Source: Actinospica sp035493475 (GTDB lineage Bacteria; Actinomycetota; Actinomycetes; Streptomycetales; Catenulisporaceae). Taken from it: a stretch of DNA of 64,000 nucleotides. The position numbers were made by a program, and so were the translations under genes. The stretch spans positions 1 through 64,000 of the forward strand of contig DATJIF010000018.1 in the NCBI GenBank assembly GCA_035493475.1, in the 5' to 3' direction. Numbering within the stretch: position 1 is the first letter of the stretch; the number at the start of each line of letters is the position of its first letter. The notes under the pieces are model-generated. The model did not search any database and was not told where the DNA came from. It was given only the letters and a program-made list of their open reading frames with translations. Of the stretch, positions 9,257 through 16,908 are shown piece after piece.

Positions 9257-9928
9257 ATGTTCGAGGGGGATTACGAGACGCATGTGACGATCTCCTGCGA
9301 CGAGCGGGAACTCGCCGATCTGAGCGCGTGGTCCGCCGCCGGAGGCATGAAGCTCACGCACGTCGTCCTGGCCCGCGGCAGGGTCCGCTCCCAGCCGATG
9401 CTCACGCTCACGGGCTCCGGAACGCTGGCCGAGCAGCACTCCACGGTCATGCGCGTCGCAGCCGACCTGAGGCACGCAGGCTTCACCGTGACCCGCCTCA
9501 AGATCGAGGCGGCACCCTGGACCCGCGGCGTCCCCCAGACCGACGCGGAGGCCCGCGCTCTCGGCCAGAAGCTCTACTTCGAGCACCACCTCAAGCTCCT
9601 GCTCCGCTCGGCCGATGCGGCTGCGGACGCGGCCGAACTGACACACCTCGCTGAACTCGTCGAACCCCATCGCGCGCACCTCTCGTGGAACGCGCGGCGT
9701 GTGCGGGACGACGGCCGCGCCGAACGCTTCGTGACGCAACGCTGCTTCGGCGTCGGCGATCCGTCCGCCGCCAAGGCACTGGCCGACCTGCGTGCGGCGC
9801 TGGTCGCGGACGGGCGCGAGATCGTGTCGGTGGAGCGTGAATTCGTGGTCTACGACAGCGACGCGAGCCTGGATGACGGTTGGATCGTGGAGGGGGAAGG
9901 CGGCAGCCATGGCGACGACGAACGATGA
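9257..9928 (+). CDS. Unknown protein with duplicated fold, partner of AbiEii-type gene
   Basis: A 223-residue cytoplasmic protein that I do not recognise. It appears to hold two copies of one unit. The first (about 5-85) opens YETHVTI and ends in a helix ADLRHAGFTVTRLKIE. The second (about 105-215) opens FEHHLKL and ends in ADLRAALVADGREIVSVERE. Each unit pairs strands with one long helix, which suggests a ferredoxin-like fold. ATG 9257 is chosen over the upstream GTG because a leaderless -10 box precedes it exactly. Its last 20 bases overlap the AbiEii-type nucleotidyltransferase gene, so the two are translationally coupled. An antitoxin or regulator role is inferred from context only. Confidence 0.75.
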   Translation: MFEGDYETHVTISCDERELADLSAWSAAGGMKLTHVVLARGRVRSQPMLTLTGSGTLAEQHSTVMRVAADLRHAGFTVTRLKIEAAPWTRGVPQTDAEARALGQKLYFEHHLKLLLRSADAAADAAELTHLAELVEPHRAHLSWNARRVRDDGRAERFVTQRCFGVGDPSAAKALADLRAALVADGREIVSVEREFVVYDSDASLDDGWIVEGEGGSHGDDER

Positions 9929-11414
9929 GATGTGGGAGTGGCTGCGGGGGAAGGCGCGCGGGGAGACCCCGAAGACGCTGCGCACCGTGTACGAGGACGG
10001 AACAGACCAGCTGCCGATCTTCGAGCCCGCACTCGTGCACTTCCCGAACGCCTACCGCGCCGCCGACCCGCGCTTCGAGGACGACCAGCTCACGCAACGC
10101 TGGCTCAGAGCCCGTCGCGAAGCACTGGACCTCGCGCTGGCAGCCGTATCAGGCAACGAGTACGCCGAGCACCTGATGCTCCGTGGCAGCGTCCTGATGA
10201 ACGGCTGGTACCCGGCCGCCGCGCGCGAACCCGGGGACCTGGACTTCGTCGTCCTCGCGCAGGACTGGGGGGTCACGGACAACCGCACCGGCATGCTCTT
10301 CAAGCAGTTGGCCCGCGACGCCGAGAATCTGTCCACCGCGACCGACGTGCACATCAACGCGTCCGGCGCCGTGAAGGACGACATCTGGACCTACGACCGC
10401 GTCCCCGGCCGCCGACTGATGCTCCCGTGGCAGGCCGACGGACTCCCCGGCGGCTGGGTGCAACTCGACTTCGTCTTCGGCGAGAAGATCCACCTAGAGC
10501 CGGAGCGCACCGAGATCGCGCTCTCCCCGGGGCGCGACCGCGTGCCGCTGCGTACCGCCTCGAAAGAACTCTCACTCGCCTGGAAGATCGTCTGGCTGCT
10601 CACGGACGCGCACCCGCAGGGCAAGGACCTCTACGACGCCGTGCTGCTCGCCGAGGACACCCCGCTGAGCTACCACGTGCTGCGTGCCGCGCTCACCGAG
10701 ACCGACGAGCGCTTCCGCGGCTTCGTGATCACGGTCTCCGAACTCGCCGACCTCGATATCGACGACGGCTGGGACCACTTCCGGCGCGAATACCCGTCCA
10801 TCGAGGGATCCGCCGAGGACTGGCTGCAACGGCTCTGCACCGCGCTCAAGCCGACATTCACCCTGCTCGACGGCAAGCCCGCTACGCCCTACGAGCTGGA
10901 AGCCGCCTGGCTCAGCCCGCTCGTCGCGCAGTTCGCCGAGCTGACCGACGACCGTGGCGACGAACTGCAGCGGACGCTCCTCCGGCGCAAGACACCGCTC
11001 CCCATGGCGGTCCTCTTCACGCGAGAACTGGTCGGACGCGAGCGGATGAGCGTGGCCGAAGCTATCCGCGCCGTGCTCACGACACCCGGCCGTGCCGACG
11101 AGAAGACCTCGTACGCCGAGTACTGGGCACTCGAGCGGGCGACGCGCGCCTACGGAGTCGAGATCCACAAGGCGTGGCCCGACCACCTTGCCGACGCCCC
11201 GATCCTGGCCCAGGTGAATGCCGCGTACCCGAACAACTCCACCTACGACGTCGCACTGAAGATCCTCGCGCCGCTGGCCACCGACCCGGACCCGCGCCTC
11301 TCGGACGAGCGCGTGCTCTCCGCCGTGATCAAGCAGAGCAAGGGACGGCTGCCGTTGCTGCACTACGCAATTCAGAGCGCGCGTGCCGCTGCTGCCGGTA
11401 CGGTGATCGCATGA
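9909..11414 (+). CDS. AbiEii/AbiGii-type nucleotidyltransferase (toxin-like)
   Basis: A 501-residue protein with the core of AbiEii-family (PF08843-type) nucleotidyltransferases. RGSVLMNGW (residues 92-100) matches the GS/GG motif, PGDLDF (108-113) supplies the two metal-binding Asp, VQLDF (184-188) the third Asp, and AWKIVWLL with GKDLYD (224-243) the family's K-x-RDxxD-like element. Members act as toxins that add nucleotides to tRNA or other targets and serve in type IV toxin-antitoxin and phage-defence systems. It is longer than the typical 230-300 residues, with about 250 extra C-terminal residues of unknown role. It is coupled to the unknown gene before it and overlaps the GNAT after it by ATGA. 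Confidence 0.8.
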   Translation: MATTNDEMWEWLRGKARGETPKTLRTVYEDGTDQLPIFEPALVHFPNAYRAADPRFEDDQLTQRWLRARREALDLALAAVSGNEYAEHLMLRGSVLMNGWYPAAAREPGDLDFVVLAQDWGVTDNRTGMLFKQLARDAENLSTATDVHINASGAVKDDIWTYDRVPGRRLMLPWQADGLPGGWVQLDFVFGEKIHLEPERTEIALSPGRDRVPLRTASKELSLAWKIVWLLTDAHPQGKDLYDAVLLAEDTPLSYHVLRAALTETDERFRGFVITVSELADLDIDDGWDHFRREYPSIEGSAEDWLQRLCTALKPTFTLLDGKPATPYELEAAWLSPLVAQFAELTDDRGDELQRTLLRRKTPLPMAVLFTRELVGRERMSVAEAIRAVLTTPGRADEKTSYAEYWALERATRAYGVEIHKAWPDHLADAPILAQVNAAYPNNSTYDVALKILAPLATDPDPRLSDERVLSAVIKQSKGRLPLLHYAIQSARAAAAGTVIA

Positions 11415-11977
11415 ACCTCGCGAACGCCACCCTGCGCACCGAGCGCCTTGAGCTGCGACCATGGGCCGAGCAGGACATCGACGCGATCACGGCCGCATGC
11501 CAAGATCCGGAGATCCAGCGCTATGTGCCGGTCCCCGCGCCCTACTCGCGCGACGACGCCGAGACCTACGTGCGCGAGGTCGTCCCGAAGGGCCGCGAGG
11601 CGGGCACCGACATCATCTTCGGCGCCTTCGTCGCGGACACCGGCCTCCCCGTCGCCTCCATCGGCATGCACCGCATCAAGGACCTCGACGCCCCGGCCGG
11701 CGGCGTGGGCGAGATCGGCTACTGGGCCGCCCCCGCCACCCGCGGCCAGGGCTACATGACCGAAGCCGCCCGCGAAGTCTGCCGCTGGGCCTTCGACGAC
11801 CTGGGCCTGGCCCGCATCGAATGGCTGGCCATCGCCGGCAACGAAGCCTCCTGGCGCGTAGTGGAGAAACTCGGCTTCGTCCGCGAGGGCACCCTCCGCT
11901 CCCACAGCATCCACCGCGGCGTCCGCCACGACATCTGGATCGGCTCCCTCCTCCGCACCGAAGCCAAGCTGGGCTGA
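11411..11977 (+). CDS. GNAT N-acetyltransferase (RimJ/RimL type)
   Basis: A 188-residue acetyltransferase. It begins with the RimJ-type opening TERLELRPWAEQD, and the acetyl-CoA pyrophosphate loop is seen as ATRGQGYMTEA (about 110-120), followed by NEASWRVVEKLGF near residue 150. Such enzymes acetylate protein N-termini, antibiotics or small molecules. The start overlaps the AbiEii-type gene by ATGA, so it is the third member of one operon. Either it modifies the toxin or its target, or it is a passenger; the sequence does not say. The 3' half is strongly C-rich and runs straight into a dispersed intergenic repeat. Confidence 0.85.
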   Translation: MNLANATLRTERLELRPWAEQDIDAITAACQDPEIQRYVPVPAPYSRDDAETYVREVVPKGREAGTDIIFGAFVADTGLPVASIGMHRIKDLDAPAGGVGEIGYWAAPATRGQGYMTEAAREVCRWAFDDLGLARIEWLAIAGNEASWRVVEKLGFVREGTLRSHSIHRGVRHDIWIGSLLRTEAKLG

Positions 11978-11984
11978 GGTTGCG

Positions 11985-12151
11985 TGTTCGGCCCTACCTA
12001 CGCCGCCGACACTCCGCTTCGCTCCGCGTCGGCAGCTACGTCCGGGCCGATTACTTACTACTTACCCCGCCCACCCGCCCTACTCAACCAGCCTGCGGCG
12101 GGCGGCACGCTCCCTCGTACCTCGGTCGCTCAACCGCCCACCTACGGCGCT
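11985..12151 (+). repeat. Dispersed structured intergenic repeat, copy 1
   Basis: First of three related copies (others at 40568 and 62556). It holds a hairpin GCCGAC (12005-12010) / GTCGGC (12028-12033), then a conserved CTACGTCCGGGC, a C-rich, G-poor stretch (12050-12090), and a 61-base tail (12091-12151) identical to 40705-40765. The lengths between conserved blocks differ between copies by amounts that are not multiples of three, so it is not coding. The gap up to the next gene at 12230 contains nothing else recognised. Confidence 0.85.
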
Positions 12152-12229
12152 GCGCACGGCACGCGCTGGCGGTGGCGATTCGTGGGCGGCGATCCGTGAC
12201 ACTGGCGACCAACAACGGAGGGCCGACAG

Positions 12230-12679
12230 ATGCATCATCCGAACGAGCTGGTCGGGCTCTGGAGCAGCGATCCGTACGACTACGGCGTAATGGAGTCGAC
12301 GGATCTGGTGCTGCTGGCGGACGGAGCGGGGTGGTCGGCGCTGCGGAACGTGGCGGGCGTGCTTCAGGTGCGGCGGCTGCGGTGGGGGTCGCCGTCGCCG
12401 GGGGTGCTCGAGCTTGCGTACAGCGTGTGCGTTTCGGGCACGTGGCGGGTTGAGGATGGTCGTGAGCTCGCCAGCGTCACGGAGTCTGAGGCGGATGACG
12501 AGCGCGTTCGGGTGCAGTACACGCTGAAGACGGATACGACCGACCTGCGGGACGGGCCGTTCGAAGCGTTGTGGCTTTCGGAGGCGGTGGACTTCGCGGC
12601 GCAGTTCGGGCTCGGTTGGCGTGAGGTGTCGGCCGCCGACGACCCGACGTACGGCCAGGGCGGCCAGGGCGGCGCCTGA
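12230..12679 (+). CDS. Hypothetical protein, 149 residues
   Basis: I do not recognise this small cytoplasmic protein. It starts MHHPNELVGLWSSDPYDYGVMES, a beginning seen in lipocalin-like or META-like small beta-rich proteins (GLWSSDP then alternating strands), and ends in a Gly/Gln-rich tail. There are no membrane segments or signal peptide. A clear GGAGG ribosome site precedes the ATG by about 10 bases. Codon use is more G- and T-ending than in the genes to its left, with frequent GGG and GTT, a shift that begins right after repeat copy 1. Its stop codon is part of a 12-base palindrome shared with the convergent gene. Confidence 0.7.
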   Translation: MHHPNELVGLWSSDPYDYGVMESTDLVLLADGAGWSALRNVAGVLQVRRLRWGSPSPGVLELAYSVCVSGTWRVEDGRELASVTESEADDERVRVQYTLKTDTTDLRDGPFEALWLSEAVDFAAQFGLGWREVSAADDPTYGQGGQGGA

Positions 12680-12688
12680 GCCGGCTCA
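12677..12688. repeat. Palindrome spanning two convergent stop codons
   Basis: TGAGCCGGCTCA is a perfect 12-base palindrome. It contains the TGA stop of the plus-strand gene and, read on the other strand, the TGA stop of the minus-strand gene. Confidence 0.7.
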
Positions 12689-13141
12689 GCTCACGACGAT
12701 CGTGGCGGTCCAGGTCTGGCCGTCGGGCAGCGTGCTGGTGACGGTGCTCACGCCGCGGGACTTGCCGACGATGACGCCGGGCGTCTCGTCGCGCATCGCG
12801 GTCAGCACGCCGTTGTTGCCGTATGCGAGCACTGACGTGTCGGTGATCTGGATCTCGCTCCAGCGCGCGGTCGAGGTCGCGGGGGCGGTCAGGAAGACGT
12901 TGAGGAGCTTGCCGACGCCGAGGCAGTAGGTGCCGGTGTCGGTCTGCGTGAGGCTGCCCTCGCTGTGCGGGAGACCGTCGGCGGCGGGCGGCCGGCAGTT
13001 CGGCAGCGCGGCGGGCTTCGTGGTGGCGGTGCCGGTGGCCGTCGTGGCGGAGGCGGGGGTGCAGGCGGCGAGGGCGAGCGGAGCCAGGCAGCACGCCGCC
13101 AGGGCCGTCCATCGGTGGGTTCTGATTCGTGGCGTGATCAC
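12686..13141 (-). CDS. Putative secreted lipoprotein, 151 residues
   Basis: The N-terminus has basic residues, a hydrophobic stretch and the lipobox LALAAC with Cys near residue 27, so export and lipid anchoring are likely. A short Thr/Ala-rich linker follows, then a compact beta-rich domain with two more Cys that could form a disulfide, and a C-terminal run of strands ending TWTATIVVS that resembles a bacterial Ig-like domain (GKSRGVSTVT before it). No enzyme motif is visible. The 273 bases upstream, up to the stop of the next gene at 13415, hold no recognisable gene and are taken as its promoter region. Confidence 0.7.
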   Translation of the reverse strand: MITPRIRTHRWTALAACCLAPLALAACTPASATTATGTATTKPAALPNCRPPAADGLPHSEGSLTQTDTGTYCLGVGKLLNVFLTAPATSTARWSEIQITDTSVLAYGNNGVLTAMRDETPGVIVGKSRGVSTVTSTLPDGQTWTATIVVS

Positions 13142-13414
13142 GGTGCGGTCCTTCTGGGCGGGGGATCCGATCGGCGCGCGGGGGACGGGGAGTGGGCCCC
13201 GCCGCCGCCCACATGGCGGCGGGACCCGGTCCGTACGCCCCGGTCCGTCTTGGGTCGCGTCTGAGAACTATCGTCGGGGCCGCGGCGCCTGCCACGCACG
13301 CTCGCGGCGTTGCAGGGACGGTTACAGACGACCGAGTATGCGCCCGCCCCTGCGCCTTGCGAGCGCACGCGTCAGACACCGCGGCCTGATCCGACGCTAG
13401 TTCTCAAACACTCC

Positions 13415-14398
13415 CTAGTGCTGGTTCGTGGCGCTCGTGTAGAAGGTCACGCAGTTGCCCGCGCCGCCGCCGAAGTTGTTGCTCCACAGCGACTGCACCG
13501 CGTAGTACGAGCCGTTCAGCGCGATGATCGCGGACGCGCCCTGGCCGCTGGAGATCCAGGCGCACTTGTCGCCGGTCTCCGCGCCGCTCGAGTCGAGCCA
13601 GCCGTTGCCCGCCTCCGGGTCGGTGAGGGTCTCGGCGTACTCGTGGCCGCCGACGATGGTGATGCCCTCGTCGGTGGAGTTGACGCCGTTGGTCGCCGCC
13701 ACGAAGCCCGCGCCGCAGCCGGAGCCCGCGTCGGTGATGTACGGCATGTTGGTGTAGGGCACGTCGGCGCCGGTGGAGTTCGGGGTCACGTCGTGCCAGG
13801 CGCAGTACTGCGTCTTGAAGCCGCTCGGGACGACGCCGTGCGGCGAGTCGACGATGATCTGGACGTTGTCGCCGGAGACGCCGAAGTGCGCGGCGGCCTT
13901 CACGGCCTCGGCGGCGAGCTGCGAGTTCGAGGGCCGGCTCGGCGCCTTGACCGAGCTGTCCAGCCAGGTGCCGCCGACCGGGTTGGACGCCGGGTGGCCG
14001 ACGGCCGTGCCCGCGCCGTTGCACTGGGTCGTGCCGGTGGCGACGCCCTGGCAGTACTGGGTCTGCGAGGTGAAGAAGGTGTCGCCGCTGCCGTAGGCGT
14101 GCTGGAAGAACGACAGCTGGAGCGCGGCCTCGCCGGACGGGTCGTTGGTGACCGTGGTGCCGGTGCCCCACTGGCTGCCCCAGTAGACGAAGTAGACCGT
14201 CGGCGCGGTCACGACCGGGCCGCCGCCGTAGCTCAGGTCGCTGGCGCTGCTCGCGGCCTTGACGGCCGCGGTGTGCTCGGTGGAGCGGACCTTCATCGCG
14301 TGGGTGCCGTGCGCGGTGGCGGCCTGCGCGGGGGCCGCCGCGAGGGCCAGGCCCGCGCAGCCCGCGAGGGCGGCGCCGACCAGGGTGCGTATACGCAT
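13415..14398 (-). CDS. Secreted exordium-like protein / putative metalloprotease
   Basis: A 327-residue exported protein. ATG 14398 gives a clean signal peptide ending PAQA and has AAGGAAGG about 10 bases before it, so the longer frame from 14479 is rejected. The mature part contains GGHEYAETLTDP (about residue 250) followed by GWLDSSGAETGDKCAW. This His-Glu...Glu plus downstream Gly/Glu/Asp/Cys pattern is that of the plant EXORDIUM/PHI-1-like family and its bacterial relatives, which may be zinc proteases although activity is not established. Several Cys pairs suggest disulfides outside the cell. It appears to be a single-gene unit. Confidence 0.7.
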   Translation of the reverse strand: MRIRTLVGAALAGCAGLALAAAPAQAATAHGTHAMKVRSTEHTAAVKAASSASDLSYGGGPVVTAPTVYFVYWGSQWGTGTTVTNDPSGEAALQLSFFQHAYGSGDTFFTSQTQYCQGVATGTTQCNGAGTAVGHPASNPVGGTWLDSSVKAPSRPSNSQLAAEAVKAAAHFGVSGDNVQIIVDSPHGVVPSGFKTQYCAWHDVTPNSTGADVPYTNMPYITDAGSGCGAGFVAATNGVNSTDEGITIVGGHEYAETLTDPEAGNGWLDSSGAETGDKCAWISSGQGASAIIALNGSYYAVQSLWSNNFGGGAGNCVTFYTSATNQH

Positions 14399-14490
14399 GC
14401 AGGTATGCCTTCCTTGATTGAAAGACGTTGTGGGTAGGAAGAGGTGGTGACCTCGCTGCCTATCGAATACGACGGACAAGATCAGGACAA

Positions 14491-14512
14491 TGAGAACCGG
14501 GGAAAGTTCTCA
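14491..14512. promoter_or_regulatory. Inverted repeat upstream of exordium-like gene
   Basis: TGAGAAC (14491-14497) and GTTCTCA (14506-14512) form a perfect 7-base inverted repeat with an 8-base spacer, in the 250-base gap between the redox operon's end and the exordium-like start. It could be an operator for the latter or a weak terminator for the former. Confidence 0.4.
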
Positions 14513-14648
14513 CCCGTCGCGGGCAATGGGATCGGCATGAATTCCGTGGCGTATGGAAAATCTCCGCGCACGGGCCGATCTTGACCTCTTCTGAACATCT
14601 TCCGTGGAAGTCGCGAACAACCGGCCCGGGAGTATGGAGGGTTTCCGG

Positions 14649-15287
14649 TCACCGATACCAGAGTGCGGAGAGGTGTCCGCCCCACTGCGCGAGGATCACC
14701 CCGGCGCCGAGCGCGAGGACGAGCAGCGCGTACCGCAGCCCCCGTCCGCCGACGGCGCGCGCCGCCCGGCCCGGCGCGGCGTCGGCCGCCAGCAGCCGCG
14801 GCAGCCGCGGGAGATAGGCGAGGACGTGCACGGTCATCAGCGCGGCCCAGCCGACGAAGCTCAGCTTGTGCAGGAAGACGATCTGGAAGCCGAGGATGGT
14901 CTGCGACGTGTGCTGCACGGCGAGCAGCACGCCCGTGCCGAGCACCGCGATCGTGGAGAGCACGATGAAGGGGCCGATGAGCCGCAGCAGCGGATGCGGC
15001 GGCCCTTTGCGCACATAAGGCTCGTTGCGCGTGTAATAGCGGCTGAATCGGTACACCGTGGACGCGATTTTCAGGCAAACCGGGCCGATGAGCAGAAATC
15101 CGATCGCGTAATGCCAGTAAAGCAGTCGGCCGAGTCGCAGGAGTGTGAAACCCTCGGCGGCGAACAGGACGAGCAGCACGACGCCGGTGAGCGCGGTGAG
15201 CCGTTCGTTCCCCTCGGGCCCGCCGAGCCGCTCCGGCGATTCGGCGTGGCGGCGACGGGCCGGCGGCTCGGTGCGGGGGAGAGTCAT
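14649..15287 (-). CDS. Cytochrome-b-like membrane protein
   Basis: A 212-residue protein with about five or six predicted membrane helices after a polar N-terminal tail. His residues lie within or beside helices in LYWHYAIGF, AVQHTSQ, FLHKLSF and TVHVLAYL, the spacing expected of b-type haem ligands. The start ATG at 15287 overlaps the ferredoxin stop as ATGA. It is the last gene of a five-gene unit (17854 to 14649) that links a NAD(P)H-type flavoprotein and a ferredoxin to membrane haem proteins. It would pass electrons through or into the membrane; the acceptor is unknown. Confidence 0.7.
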   Translation of the reverse strand: MTLPRTEPPARRRHAESPERLGGPEGNERLTALTGVVLLVLFAAEGFTLLRLGRLLYWHYAIGFLLIGPVCLKIASTVYRFSRYYTRNEPYVRKGPPHPLLRLIGPFIVLSTIAVLGTGVLLAVQHTSQTILGFQIVFLHKLSFVGWAALMTVHVLAYLPRLPRLLAADAAPGRAARAVGGRGLRYALLVLALGAGVILAQWGGHLSALWYR

Positions 15288-15559
15288 CGGTACTTCCTGA
15301 CGGCGTTCGCGGGGTCGGATCGGTTCTGCGGGTTCTGCGGGTGCTGGGCCGCGGCGGCGGGCGCCAGCTTCAGGGCGAGCGCGGGGCAGGCGGCGACGGC
15401 GCGACGCGCGTGCCGGGTGGTGCCGGCGGGGATCGGGCCGGGCGCCTGGATCGGATAGCCCCACTCGTCCAGGGCCAGATGCTCCGGGAACAGCTCGGCG
15501 CACAGGCCGTGCCCGGTGCACGCGATGCGGTCGATCACGAGGCGTTGCGCGCGGCTCAT
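15284..15559 (-). CDS. 3Fe-4S type ferredoxin
   Basis: A 91-residue ferredoxin. Cys14-x5-Cys20 (CTGHGLC) and Cys58-Pro are the ligand pattern of the [3Fe-4S] ferredoxins that partner cytochrome P450s in actinobacteria, with His in the position of the missing fourth Cys. ATG 15559 is chosen because it overlaps the NuoF-like stop by ATGA; a TTG two codons earlier is possible. After residue 65 the tail is Ala/Gln/Asn-rich and probably flexible. No P450 is nearby. The operon suggests it carries electrons between the NuoF-like flavoprotein and the membrane haem proteins. Confidence 0.85.
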   Translation of the reverse strand: MSRAQRLVIDRIACTGHGLCAELFPEHLALDEWGYPIQAPGPIPAGTTRHARRAVAACPALALKLAPAAAAQHPQNPQNRSDPANAVRKYR

Positions 15560-16908
15560 CGCCAATCACCGTCCCCGATCGCGGCGGTCGGCGCCGGGAG
15601 CAGCGGCGGCGCCTGCAACGCTGCGGGGCACGGCCCGGCCGCCAGATGCCGCCGGACCTCGTGCGCGAACGTGTGCAGGGCCGACGCGGCGAGCCGGGAC
15701 GCGCCGTCAGGATGCTTACACGCGCCGCGTCCGGCGAGCAGCGCGACCCGGTGCTCCAGGCGCTCGCGCGTCCCGCGGTCGCAGTGCCCGAACGCGAGCT
15801 GCGCGAAGTCCTCGGCGGCGGCCGGCAGCCCGAAGCGGCACGGCCCGCACTGCCGCGCGCTCTGCGAGGCCAGGTATTCGAGTACGCGCGCCGTCTCGGC
15901 CAGGCCGCACGACGTCGAGGGCAGCGCGGCCAGCACGCCCGCGCCCGGTGTCGCGCCGACCGCCGCGAGGCCCCGACCGCTGTATTCGAGCGCCGCGGCC
16001 TGGCCGGCCGGGAGCCACGTGCCGAAGTAGCCGCCGACCAGCACCGCCTGCACGTCATGCGCCGCGCCGCCGAGCGACACGACCTCGCGCAACGGCGTAC
16101 CGTATGCGACCTCGTACACGCCCGGCCCGGGAGTCGCGCCGGAGAGGGTGACGAGCGTCGTCCCCGGGCTCTCGGCCGTGCCCCGCGAACGGAACCAGTC
16201 CGGCCCGTACCGCGCGATCAACGCGAGATGAGCGAGCGTCTCGACGTTGTCCACGAGCGTCGGCAGCCCGGCCACGCCGCGCTCGGCCGTGCGCGGCGGC
16301 GTGGTCGTCGGCCTCGCCTCGCCGCCGCCGATCCAGTTGACCAGCGCCGAAGCCTCGCTGGAGACGTAGTGGTGCGGCGGCGTGCACACCTGGACCTCGA
16401 CGCTGTCGATGCCGTGCGCACGCCGCTCCGCTATCAGTTCCCTTAGATCGCGCAGCATCCGCTTCTCGGCGACGCACAGGTACGCCTCGGCGGCGCCGAC
16501 CGCTTCCGCGGCGAGCGCGATCCCGTCGAGCACCAGGTGCGGCGCCAGGCGAAGCAGGGCCTTGTCCTTCGAGGCCGCGGGCTCGCTCTCCATGCCGTTC
16601 GCCACCACGACCCGCTCCGGCCGCTTCGCGCGCGCCACCGCCCGCAGCTTCGTCGCCGTCGGGAACGCCGCGCCGCCGCGCCCGGTCAGCCCGGCCCGCG
16701 CCACCGCCTCGATCAGCACATGCTTGCCGCGTGCCGCGAACGACGGCGGCGCACCGTACCGGGCCAGGTGCTCGGCCAGGTCGGCGGGCCGCCCCGTGGT
16801 CATCCAGCCGGCGAACAACCGCTCGCCGTACGGGCCCTCCGGCGGCCGCGGCGGGCCCGGATGGCGGCCGTAGCCGCGTCGTCCGGCCGTGTACGTGTCG
16901 GTCGTCAT
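15556..16908 (-). CDS. NuoF-like NADH-binding flavoprotein
   Basis: A 450-residue relative of the 51 kDa NADH dehydrogenase subunit. The FMN/NADH loop is seen as TGRGGAAFPTATK (about 73-85), the SLBB region in the middle, and the C-terminal Fe-S domain near residues 350-400. Normal NuoF binds [4Fe-4S] with C-x2-C-x2-C plus a distal Cys; here the first Cys is replaced (SARQCGPCR, then ACKHPDG), leaving three. No other complex I genes are present, so this is a stand-alone electron-entry protein for the ferredoxin and the two cytochrome-b-like proteins. ATGA overlaps link it to both neighbours. Confidence 0.85.
   Translation of the reverse strand: MTTDTYTAGRRGYGRHPGPPRPPEGPYGERLFAGWMTTGRPADLAEHLARYGAPPSFAARGKHVLIEAVARAGLTGRGGAAFPTATKLRAVARAKRPERVVVANGMESEPAASKDKALLRLAPHLVLDGIALAAEAVGAAEAYLCVAEKRMLRDLRELIAERRAHGIDSVEVQVCTPPHHYVSSEASALVNWIGGGEARPTTTPPRTAERGVAGLPTLVDNVETLAHLALIARYGPDWFRSRGTAESPGTTLVTLSGATPGPGVYEVAYGTPLREVVSLGGAAHDVQAVLVGGYFGTWLPAGQAAALEYSGRGLAAVGATPGAGVLAALPSTSCGLAETARVLEYLASQSARQCGPCRFGLPAAAEDFAQLAFGHCDRGTRERLEHRVALLAGRGACKHPDGASRLAASALHTFAHEVRRHLAAGPCPAALQAPPLLPAPTAAIGDGDWR

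Noticed and set aside
11984..12199. Short frames inside the dispersed repeat (also 40561-40839 and 62547-63059) that look alike at the protein level
   Set aside because: Spacings between conserved blocks change by non-multiples of three, so the frame is not maintained; conservation tracks the hairpin and DNA blocks instead.
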